NCBI GenBank assembly: GCA_944376975.1
Contig: CALWEE010000114.1
Coordinates: 1 to 5,932, forward strand
Direction: 5' to 3'
DNA: 5,932 nt
From: an uncultured Lachnospiraceae bacterium
GTDB lineage: Bacteria > Bacillota > Clostridia > Lachnospirales > Lachnospiraceae
Position numbers and translations under genes: made by a program. Shown one piece after another: positions 1-4,892 of the stretch (the first letter of the stretch is position 1; each line of letters begins with the position of its first letter). A model generated the notes under the pieces. The model was not told the origin of the DNA. It did not search any database and was given only the letters and a program-made list of their open reading frames with translations.

Positions 1-16
1 ACACCGTTTCATACAG

Positions 17-23
17 CAGGAGG
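17..23 (+). promoter_or_regulatory. Shine-Dalgarno site of the first DRTGG gene
   Basis: GCAGGAGG lies 6-7 nt before the ATG at 30, a near-ideal ribosome binding site that fixes this start. The remaining upstream bases (1-16) are too few to show a promoter, so the operon may begin outside the window. Confidence 0.85.
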
Positions 24-29
24 TTTTGT

Positions 30-374
30 ATGACAGTCAATACCATTAAAGAACTTCTGAACGCCCGTGTCCTTTCCGGCGAAGACCTTCTTGACACGGA
101 AGTTTACCGCGCGTGCGGTTCAGATATGATGAGCGACGTCCTCGCCCATGTCAACGACCAGTCCGTCCTTCTGACCGGTCTGTGCAATCCGCAGGTCATC
201 CGCACCGCCGAGATGATGGATATCGTCTGCGTGATCATGATCCGGGGAAAAGAACCGGACGCCTCCATGATACAGATGGCCAGCGAACGGAACATCTGCC
301 TCATGGCCACCCCTCTCCGTATGTTTACGGCCTGCGGGATCCTTTATTCCGCCGGACTTGGCGGAGGTGATTGA
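30..374 (+). CDS. DRTGG-domain protein (first copy)
   Basis: A 114-residue protein made of essentially one DRTGG-type domain, a small alpha/beta fold also found in CBS-containing pyrophosphatases and phosphotransacetylases. Its biochemical role as a stand-alone protein is not established; ligand binding is a guess. What can be seen: an N-terminal helix (MTVNTIKELL), a strand near VLLTGL (residues 47-52), a helix at NPQVIRTAEMM, a hydrophobic strand DIVCVIMIRG, and an ending TPLRMFTACGILYSAGL. This order matches stand-alone DRTGG proteins found beside [FeFe]-hydrogenase genes in clostridia. There is no signal peptide or membrane segment, so it is cytoplasmic. Its stop (372-374) lies one base before the ATG of the ATPase gene, so the two are translated together. 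It is paralogous to the protein at 2282-2629; the shared pattern is a predicted strand, then 'DIVCVIMIRG'/'DAACVILAEG', then a helix and strand. The family call is by pattern, from memory. Confidence 0.82.
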   Translation: MTVNTIKELLNARVLSGEDLLDTEVYRACGSDMMSDVLAHVNDQSVLLTGLCNPQVIRTAEMMDIVCVIMIRGKEPDASMIQMASERNICLMATPLRMFTACGILYSAGLGGGD

Positions 375-375
375 C

Positions 376-801
376 ATGGACGGCAGCCTCATGACACTCC
401 ATTACGACGTCTCTCCCACCGATTTTACCCGCGCCGGGGAAGCCAGCAGCGACGTGAAGAACAAACTGAAGCAGCTGGGCGTTTCGCCCCAGGTCATCCG
501 GAAGGTGGCCATCGCCATGTATGAAGGCGAGATCAACATGGTCATCCACGCCCAGGGCGGCCATATCACCGTGGATATCCTGCCCACGATGATCCGCATG
601 GAATTAAAAGACGTGGGGCCCGGCATCGAAGACGTGGAACGGGCCATGCAGGCCGGTTACTCCACCGCCCCGGACAATATCCGTTCTTTGGGCTTCGGAG
701 CCGGCATGGGCCTTCCCAACATGAAAAAATATTCGGATACCATGCAGATCGACACGGTACTGGGCGTGGGCACCACCGTGACCATGACCGTCGATCTGTG
801 A
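376..801 (+). CDS. RsbW-like / histidine-kinase-type ATPase (HATPase_c)
   Basis: A 141-residue single-domain GHKL ATPase of the anti-sigma factor / serine kinase type. ATP-binding boxes are visible in order: N box YEGEINMVIHA (E50 and N54), G1 box DVGPGI (D79, G81, G83), and G2 box LGFGAGMGLPNM (residues 105-116). There is no dimerisation or phospho-acceptor His domain and no sensor domain, so it would act on a partner protein, either phosphorylating Ser/Thr or sequestering it. The ATG at 376 is chosen because GGAGG at 363-367 is spaced 8 nt from it; an in-frame TTG at 358 is longer but overlaps the upstream gene and has no such site. In clostridial hydrogenase clusters such ATPases sit beside DRTGG and hydrogenase genes. 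Here it directly precedes the hydrogenase-like sensor, so it is the best candidate for its signalling output. The partner protein is unknown. Confidence 0.88.
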   Translation: MDGSLMTLHYDVSPTDFTRAGEASSDVKNKLKQLGVSPQVIRKVAIAMYEGEINMVIHAQGGHITVDILPTMIRMELKDVGPGIEDVERAMQAGYSTAPDNIRSLGFGAGMGLPNMKKYSDTMQIDTVLGVGTTVTMTVDL

Positions 802-814
802 ACCATAAGACAGA

Positions 815-822
815 AAGGGGGC
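815..822 (+). promoter_or_regulatory. Shine-Dalgarno site of the hydrogenase-like gene
   Basis: AAGGGGGC lies about 8 nt before the ATG at 830. The 28-nt gap after the ATPase gene contains only this site, with no promoter or terminator, which supports one transcript. Confidence 0.75.
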
Positions 823-829
823 AAGCGGC

Positions 830-2260
830 ATGGACACCCGTTTTTACCATTCCGTCCACCTGAAAAAAGATCTGTGCAACGGATGTATCAACTGTATCAA
901 GCGCTGTCCCACCGAGGCCATCCGGGTCCGGGACGGCAAGGCGATCATCGCCGGCGAATTCTGCATCGACTGCGGCGAGTGCATACGCATCTGCAGCCAT
1001 CACGCCAAGATCAGCCGCCGGGACCGTCCGGATATCCTTGGGCGCTATAAGTATACCGTAGCCCTTCCGGCGCCGTCCCTCTACAGCCAGTTCAATCATC
1101 TGGAAGATATCAATATCGTCCTGACCGCCCTCATCCTTCTGGGTTTCAACGACGTGTACGAAGTGGCCGCGGCCGCGGAACTGGTATCGGAAGAATCCCG
1201 AAAGTACGTGGCGGACCATCCGGAAAACTGGCCTTTTATAAGCACGGCCTGTCCTTCCGTCGTCCGTCTGATCCGGGTCCGGTTCCCGAACCTGATCGAG
1301 CATTTACTTCCCATCAACCCGCCGGTGGAGGTGGCTGCCCGGCTGGCCCGCAGGGAAGCCGTCAAAAAAACCGGCCTTCCGCCGGATAAGATCGGCGTCA
1401 TCTTCCTGTCGCCCTGCCCGTCCAAAGTCACCTATGCCCGTTCCCCGTTGGGCAACGCCCACAGCGACATCGACGGCGTGCTGGCCATACAGGACATTTA
1501 TCCCATCCTTCTTCCGCTCATGAAAGAAGCGGAAAAAAGTCCCATGGACCTGGCCCGCGCCGGGCGCATCGGCGTAGGCTGGGGCGGAAGCGGCGGCGAG
1601 GCCGCCGGCATGATCACCAGCAGCTATCTGGCCGCCGACGGCATCGAGAACGTGATCCGGGTGCTGGAGGACCTGGAAGACGAAAAGTTTTCCGACCTGA
1701 ACTTCATCGAGTTGAACGCCTGCAACGGCGGCTGCGTCGGCGGCGTCCTGACCGTAGAGAATCCTTACGTGGCCAAGGCCAAGTTAAAACAGCTGAACCA
1801 GTACCTGCCGGTGTCCATGACCCATAAAACGCCGGACATCGACAATACGGACCTGTACTGGACGGAACCGGTGGAATACCTGCCCGTTTTCCGTCTGGGC
1901 AATTCCATGATGGAAAGCCTGGCCATGCTCAACAAGGTGAACCGGCTCTGCCAGAAGTTCCCCGGCCTGGACTGCGGTTCCTGCGGCGCGCCCACCTGCA
2001 AGGCGCTGGCCGAAGATATCGTCCGGGGCAACGCCACCCAGAACGACTGCATCTACGTGCTGAAAAACCATATCCACAAGCTGATGGACAACGCCAATAC
2101 ACTGGCCAACAATATCTTCATCGGCGGCGACAACGCCAAAGAATATATTTACATACTGAAACAGTACATCACCCAGCTTTCATCGGACATCAGCCTGCTT
2201 GACGCTTCCCTGAACCCATCTTCCGGCCAGGAAGACGGCGACGGCCAGGAAGCCGACTGA
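830..2260 (+). CDS. Sensory-type [FeFe]-hydrogenase (HydS-like, no PAS domain)
   Basis: A 476-residue cytoplasmic iron-sulfur protein. Residues 11-60 form a 2x[4Fe-4S] ferredoxin domain (C16, C19, C22, C26; C45, C48, C51, C55). Residues ~70-350 form the H-cluster domain with all three signature regions: TACPS (C141), SPCPSK (C196, K199), and E294-L-N-A-C298-N-G-G-C302. Residues ~370-410 form an RnfB-type [4Fe-4S] module, C382-x2-C385-x4-C390-x16-C407, followed by a helical tail and an acidic end. The four H-cluster cysteines are kept. The usual proton-relay Cys is Ala140, the Met of MPC is Ser194, the Met of ExMxC is Asn296, and the Glu of MPCxxKxxE is Tyr202. Such changes are known in group C/D sensory hydrogenases; lack of a C-terminal PAS domain points to group D. 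Expected role: bind H2 or sense redox state and signal to the neighbouring ATPase, rather than turn over H2 fast. It would need HydEFG maturases encoded elsewhere. Group assignment is by motif only. Confidence 0.88.
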   Translation: MDTRFYHSVHLKKDLCNGCINCIKRCPTEAIRVRDGKAIIAGEFCIDCGECIRICSHHAKISRRDRPDILGRYKYTVALPAPSLYSQFNHLEDINIVLTALILLGFNDVYEVAAAAELVSEESRKYVADHPENWPFISTACPSVVRLIRVRFPNLIEHLLPINPPVEVAARLARREAVKKTGLPPDKIGVIFLSPCPSKVTYARSPLGNAHSDIDGVLAIQDIYPILLPLMKEAEKSPMDLARAGRIGVGWGGSGGEAAGMITSSYLAADGIENVIRVLEDLEDEKFSDLNFIELNACNGGCVGGVLTVENPYVAKAKLKQLNQYLPVSMTHKTPDIDNTDLYWTEPVEYLPVFRLGNSMMESLAMLNKVNRLCQKFPGLDCGSCGAPTCKALAEDIVRGNATQNDCIYVLKNHIHKLMDNANTLANNIFIGGDNAKEYIYILKQYITQLSSDISLLDASLNPSSGQEDGDGQEAD

Positions 2261-2268
2261 TCTTTCGC

Positions 2269-2276
2269 GAGGAGGT
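2269..2276 (+). promoter_or_regulatory. Shine-Dalgarno site of the second DRTGG gene
   Basis: GAGGAGGT, nearly a full anti-16S match, sits 5 nt before the ATG at 2282 within the 21-nt gap after the hydrogenase-like gene. It confirms the start and operon continuity. Confidence 0.85.
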
Positions 2277-2281
2277 CCTTT

Positions 2282-2629
2282 ATGACACTGAACCAACTGA
2301 TCCGATCCGACATCTTCACGCTCCGCAATGCCGGAGATGACACGGAGCGCGCCATCACCGTCCCATTTTGCTGCGATCTTCTGAGCATCGCCATGAGCCG
2401 GGCGCCCTCGGGCTGCGCCTGGGTGACCGTCATGGCCAACATGAACACGCTGGCCGTGGCTTCCCTGTCCGACGCCGCCTGCGTCATCCTGGCCGAAGGA
2501 ACCTGTTTTGACGACGCGGCCCTGGCGAAGGCGAAGACGCAGGGCATCGCCGTATTCGAGACGGGACTTCCGGTTTTTGAAGCGGCTCTTAAGGTCCACG
2601 ATCTGATGGGGCAGACCGGGCAGGCATGA
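2282..2629 (+). CDS. DRTGG-domain protein (second copy)
   Basis: A 115-residue single-domain protein that I read as a diverged paralogue of the protein at 30-374. It has the same length and the same order of elements: N-terminal MTLNQLIRSD helix, a helix-strand segment CCDLLSIAMSRAPSGCAWVTV, a strand SDAACVILAEG, a helix DDAALAKAKTQG, a strand IAVFETG, and a C-terminal helix PVFEAALKVHDLM. No catalytic motif or membrane segment is visible. In clostridia a DRTGG protein at this position lies between the sensory hydrogenase and a PHP phosphoesterase. Its stop overlaps the PHP start in the sequence ATGA (2626-2629), so the two proteins are probably made in equal amounts and may bind each other. 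Molecular function is unknown; a regulatory ligand-binding role is inference. Confidence 0.75.
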   Translation: MTLNQLIRSDIFTLRNAGDDTERAITVPFCCDLLSIAMSRAPSGCAWVTVMANMNTLAVASLSDAACVILAEGTCFDDAALAKAKTQGIAVFETGLPVFEAALKVHDLMGQTGQA

Positions 2630-3345
2630 TCGCGTTAACCTACGATCTGCACATCCATTCCTGCCTTTCGCCCTGCGGGGACGCGGATATGACTCCGGCC
2701 AACATCATTGGCATGTCCGCCCTCAAAGGCCTGTCCGTCGTGGCCCTCACCGACCACAATACCAGCCGCAACTGCGGGCCGTTCATGAAAATGGCCGACG
2801 AATACGGCGTCATCGCCATTCCCGGCATGGAAGTGACCACCGCCGAGGAGGTCCATGTGGTCTGCCTGTTTCCCGATCTTTACGCCGCCCTGGACTTTGA
2901 CCGCTTTATCTACAGCCATCTGATCAAAGTGGCCAACCGGCCGGATATTTTCGGGCAGCAGCTTCTTTACGGGCCGGACGACACCGTCATCGGCGAAGAA
3001 CCGTTCCTGCTGATCAACAGCACGGATCTGTCTTTCGACAGCCTGCAGCCCTTTGTGGAAGAAAGGTCGGGCGTCATGATCCCGGCCCATATCGACAAAA
3101 CGGCCAACAGCCTGCTGTCCAACCTGGGCTTTATCCCGCCGGACAGCCGGTTTACCTGCGCGGAGGTCAAAGATATGTCCCGGCTCCACCAGCTGAGAAG
3201 GGAACATCCTTATCTGGAAAAGTGCCGGATCATCAGCGATTCGGACGCCCATTATCTGGAACAGATCAACGAGCCGCTCCTGTCTTTCCAGGCGGAAAGC
3301 CGCCGTGTGCCGGATATATTAAAAGCGCTCACTCCAGGTCTATGA
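2626..3345 (+). CDS. PHP-domain metal-dependent phosphoesterase
   Basis: A 239-residue protein of the polymerase-and-histidinol-phosphatase (PHP) family, a TIM-like barrel with a two- or three-metal site that hydrolyses phosphoesters. The full ligand set can be read: DLHIHS (D7, H9, H11), LTDHN (D43, H44), GMEVT (E69), EEVHVV (H77), PAHID (H155) and SDSDAH (D207, H209), so it should be catalytically competent. Length and layout match the stand-alone TrpH/YciV-like branch, which contains 5'-3' exonucleases and 3',5'-bisnucleotide phosphatases; the substrate here cannot be read from sequence. It starts inside the stop of the DRTGG gene (4-nt overlap) with no good Shine-Dalgarno site of its own, implying translational coupling. 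It is the last gene of the operon; a hairpin begins 29 nt after its stop. Its fixed place beside a hydrogenase sensor suggests a role in signal output or in nucleotide turnover linked to redox state (inference). Confidence 0.88.
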   Translation: MIALTYDLHIHSCLSPCGDADMTPANIIGMSALKGLSVVALTDHNTSRNCGPFMKMADEYGVIAIPGMEVTTAEEVHVVCLFPDLYAALDFDRFIYSHLIKVANRPDIFGQQLLYGPDDTVIGEEPFLLINSTDLSFDSLQPFVEERSGVMIPAHIDKTANSLLSNLGFIPPDSRFTCAEVKDMSRLHQLRREHPYLEKCRIISDSDAHYLEQINEPLLSFQAESRRVPDILKALTPGL

Positions 3346-3374
3346 CCTTTTCATATTTTCCACTCTCATAAGCG

Positions 3375-3415
3375 GAAGGGCTCTCCCGGAACTTTTAAAG
3401 CCGGGAGAGCCCTTC
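3375..3415. terminator. Strong hairpin between converging operons
   Basis: A perfect 15-bp inverted repeat, GAAGGGCTCTCCCGG (3375-3389) and its complement (3401-3415), with an 11-nt loop; outward G-T and C-G pairs may extend it to 3372/3418. It lies 29 nt after the PHP stop and 37 nt beyond the last codon of the dehydrogenase remnant on the other strand, so it can end transcription from both sides. Neither side has a good T-run, so it is not a textbook intrinsic terminator. It may instead act mainly as a block to read-through and to 3' exonucleases. Confidence 0.78.
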
Positions 3416-3452
3416 TGTCCATTTAAGAAATAGGAGATGTTGTATGGCATAT

Positions 3453-3663
3453 TTACATAGAGTCTTTGTACATCCGGATGATGTCCTCCAGAGTCGTCTC
3501 CCTGGGATTGACCGCCACGTTGCCGCTTTTCATGGCGTCCTTCGCCATATCCGGTATGGCGCTTTCTTTTACGCCCAGGTCTTTTAAAGTAAAACCGATG
3601 CCCAGCGCGTCGTTCAGTTCCCTGAACAGCCGGGACAGCATGCCTTTTTCATAAGCCGTCTCT
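3453..3663 (-). pseudogene. C-terminal remnant of iron-dependent alcohol dehydrogenase (FucO-like)
   Basis: The last ~70 codons, in frame to the TAA at 3453-3455, read like the C-terminus of group III iron-dependent alcohol dehydrogenases, especially lactaldehyde reductase FucO. Matches are ELNDALGIGFTLKDLGV, then an IP-MAKDAMKSGNVAVNP stretch, then NPRETTLEDIIRMY (E. coli FucO ends with NPREATLEDIVELY). The intact protein has about 380 residues; the NAD-binding N-terminal domain and the iron ligands (one Asp, three His) are missing, so this piece cannot be an enzyme. Upstream in the same frame the sequence runs into the kinase remnant, so a deletion joined two genes at about 3660-3690. A working FucO would reduce L-lactaldehyde to 1,2-propanediol, which fits the aldolase and kinase upstream. 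The parental gene is clear by motif, but its exact substrate is not. Confidence 0.8.
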
Positions 3664-4125
3664 TTATCGCCGGTCAGCAGCCGGTAAATACGCCGTCTTT
3701 TCATAAAGCTTTGGCATATTCTGCTTGATCCACAGATATTTTGGCAGCACGTCCGCCGCGTCAAATTCATGTCTTCCCAGTTTTGCGTTGATCTCGTCCG
3801 CCTGGGCCCTGGCCCGGCTGTCCACCCAGGATATGTTGTTGTAGAGGATCGTTCCGTCTTTTCCAAGAGGAATGATACCCAGCCCCTGTGTGGAAAAGGA
3901 CATGCCCGTCACGGTTTCCTTCCCGATGCCGGTGCTTTCCACCACGTCCCGCGTGGCTTCGCATACCGCCTTCCAGTAGGCCGTCGGTTCCTGTTCCACA
4001 TACCCTTCTTCCGTATAGATCAGAGGATAACCGGATTCTTTGCTGCCGATCATCCGTCCCTCAAGGTCTACCAACGCCGCTTTGACGCCGCTGGTCCCAA
4101 AATCATACGCCAGAATATACTCCAT
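3664..4125 (-). pseudogene. Truncated FGGY-family sugar kinase (N-terminal third)
   Basis: It begins MEYILAYDFGTSG, the phosphate-binding loop of FGGY carbohydrate kinases (D8, G10, T11). It continues through EGYVEQEP, the GMSFSTQG strand (residues 74-81) and NISWVDSRA (W100, D102, R104, sugar contact) to KYLWIKQNMPKLYEKTA at ~145. It then loses similarity and stops at 153 residues; intact members have about 490-500. The C-terminal ATP-binding lobe is absent, so it should be inactive. On the same strand but another frame, IYRLLTG follows (about 3666-3690), resembling the kinase motif YRLTG. A small frameshifting deletion near 3690 followed by the larger one into the dehydrogenase would explain this (inference). 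The start has a GGGGTG site 6-7 nt upstream and lies 24 nt after the aldolase stop, as in one operon. Xylulo-, fuculo- or rhamnulokinase cannot be told apart from this fragment. Confidence 0.82.
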
Positions 4126-4149
4126 AGCTTCACCCCATTCTTTTCCCCA

Positions 4150-4638
4150 TCAGTCTTTCGGCAGATGGTATTTTTCCCGCATTTTGTCCACAATGTCTTC
4201 CGGAATCACATGGATATCCGATTTGTCCGGCGTCAGGCAATAGATCTTCGCCACATCATCCAGATAGATGGCGCTCAGATAGGCTTTTTCCAGGCTTTCG
4301 CCCACCGCCACGGCGCCGTGATCGGCCATGGTGCAGGCTTTCCGGTTATAAAGGGCGCGAACGACCGCGTTCACGTCGGGTTTTTCCTGGTAGATCGCCT
4401 GGTGCATCTGCCATTCGGACGATGGCTTTCTTCTGCCCTCCACGATCGTCCCGTCCAGCTTCATGATCACGATATCTTCCTCCGTCATCAGCCCGTAATG
4501 CAGGCTGCTGGGCGTGATGGCCATGACCTGGGCATCCCGGTCGTATACGCTCAGGTTCCCGCTCGTTCCCGCAAACAGTTTTTCCTCGTATCCTCTTTTC
4601 GCGTGCCAAAGGACGGTTTTCCTCATTTCATCAAACAT
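4150..4638 (-). pseudogene. Class II aldolase (FucA/AraD family) with internal in-frame deletion
   Basis: 162 residues with clear family features: AGTSGNLS (23-30), ITPSSL (41-46), the catalytic-acid segment KPSSEW (E75), MADHGAVAVG (H107), and the C-terminal helix EKAYLSAIYLDDVAKIY. The family is normally ~215 residues. Between PDVNAVV and RALYNRKA about 50 residues are missing by comparison with E. coli FucA as I remember it. The lost part contains the HxH pair (His92/His94) that binds the catalytic zinc, leaving only one of three His ligands. The reading frame is kept, so a protein may be made, but retro-aldol cleavage to DHAP and lactaldehyde should be lost. The ATG at 4638 is chosen over 4644 because GGAG (4647-4650) is 8 nt from it and only 2 nt from the other. 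It is the first gene of the - strand operon, before the kinase. It could also descend from a ribulose-phosphate epimerase-type relative. Confidence 0.8.
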
Positions 4639-4681
4639 ACGCATTGCTCCTTTTCCATAAGTTTTACATCCACATCAAGCC

Positions 4682-4708
4682 TTAAACCGTAGACCCCATA
4701 AGAAACAT
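4682..4708 (-). other. Eight-codon leader ORF with strong ribosome site
   Basis: AAAGGAGAGG (4711-4720) is followed after 2 nt by an ATG and an eight-residue ORF, MFLMGSTV, ending in TAA. It lies in the leader between the aldolase promoter and the aldolase gene, 43 nt before the aldolase start. The ribosome site is better than that of the aldolase, but no coding conservation can be judged. It may be a leader peptide, or the start of a gene whose body has been deleted. That is plausible given the deletions next door, but not shown. Confidence 0.3.
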
Positions 4709-4740
4709 TCCCTCTCCTTTCGTTGTTTTATATTGCTTCT

Positions 4741-4791
4741 TGATGTGTTATTGTCCTATAATGCAACATTACACCACATAATTCATATTGT
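4741..4791. promoter_or_regulatory. Candidate DeoR-family operator at the aldolase promoter
   Basis: Read on + strand, TGATGTGTTATT (4741-4752) and CCACATAATTCATATTGT (4774-4791) hold inverted ATGTG/CACAT half-sites 27 nt apart. The first element matches the one at 5837-5848 in 10 of 12 bases; the second matches the one at 5861-5878 in 15 of 18 bases. One half-site lies in the -35/-10 spacer, the other downstream of the start. The adjacent regulator gene is the obvious ligand (inference). Confidence 0.55.
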
Positions 4792-4794
4792 CAA
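4766..4794 (-). promoter_or_regulatory. Promoter of the aldolase-kinase-dehydrogenase operon
   Basis: On the - strand, a perfect -35 TTGACA (4789-4794), a 17-nt spacer, and a weaker -10 TAATGT (4766-4771; three of six bases match consensus, including T1, A2 and T6). It would start transcription near 4759, giving a ~120-nt leader. The spacer contains the shared CCACATAATT sequence (4774-4783, + strand), so a repressor bound there would exclude RNA polymerase. It lies after the terminator of the regulator gene, so the structural genes have their own promoter. Confidence 0.55.
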
Positions 4795-4819
4795 TGCGCT
4801 TTATACTTTTTTAATAAAA

Positions 4820-4854
4820 AAAGTTGTGATATCTTTAATGATGATCACAACTTT
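4820..4854 (-). terminator. Rho-independent terminator of the DeoR-type regulator gene
   Basis: An 11-bp perfect stem, AAAGTTGTGAT (4820-4830) with ATCACAACTTT (4844-4854), and a 13-nt loop. On the - strand it is followed by a run of seven T (complement of 4816-4822), a textbook intrinsic terminator placed 39 nt after the regulator stop. A smaller 6-bp hairpin, GACCGG (4883-4888) with CCGGTC (4896-4901), spans the stop codon and is followed by TTTT on the - strand; it may help. Confidence 0.88.
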
Positions 4855-4892
4855 CTGACTTTTTATCTTTTTTTCTTAAAACGACCGGCCCG

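Noticed and set aside
358..375. TTG start 18 bases upstream for the ATPase gene
   Set aside because: It would overlap the DRTGG gene and lacks a ribosome site, whereas GGAGG at 363-367 is ideally placed for the ATG at 376.
1160..1182. GC-rich palindromic run GGCCGCGGCCGCGG inside the hydrogenase-like gene
   Set aside because: It simply encodes a run of alanines in a helix; no sign of a regulatory or repeat function.
566..1303. 245-codon open frame on the - strand
   Set aside because: Antisense to the ATPase and hydrogenase-like genes; open because of GC-rich wobble positions. No domain and no ribosome site.
2635..3252. 205-codon open frame on the - strand
   Set aside because: Antisense shadow of the PHP gene, whose complete metal-site motifs prove the + strand frame.
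3453..3866. Single 137-residue protein covering the kinase-dehydrogenase junction
   Set aside because: Its first half is the kinase sequence read in the wrong frame, and only the last ~70 residues match a known family, so it is not a genuine gene.
3769..4692. 307-codon open frame on the + strand
   Set aside because: It runs antisense through both the kinase and aldolase remnants, has no ribosome site, and its protein shows no recognisable domain. The opposite strand has clear family motifs throughout.
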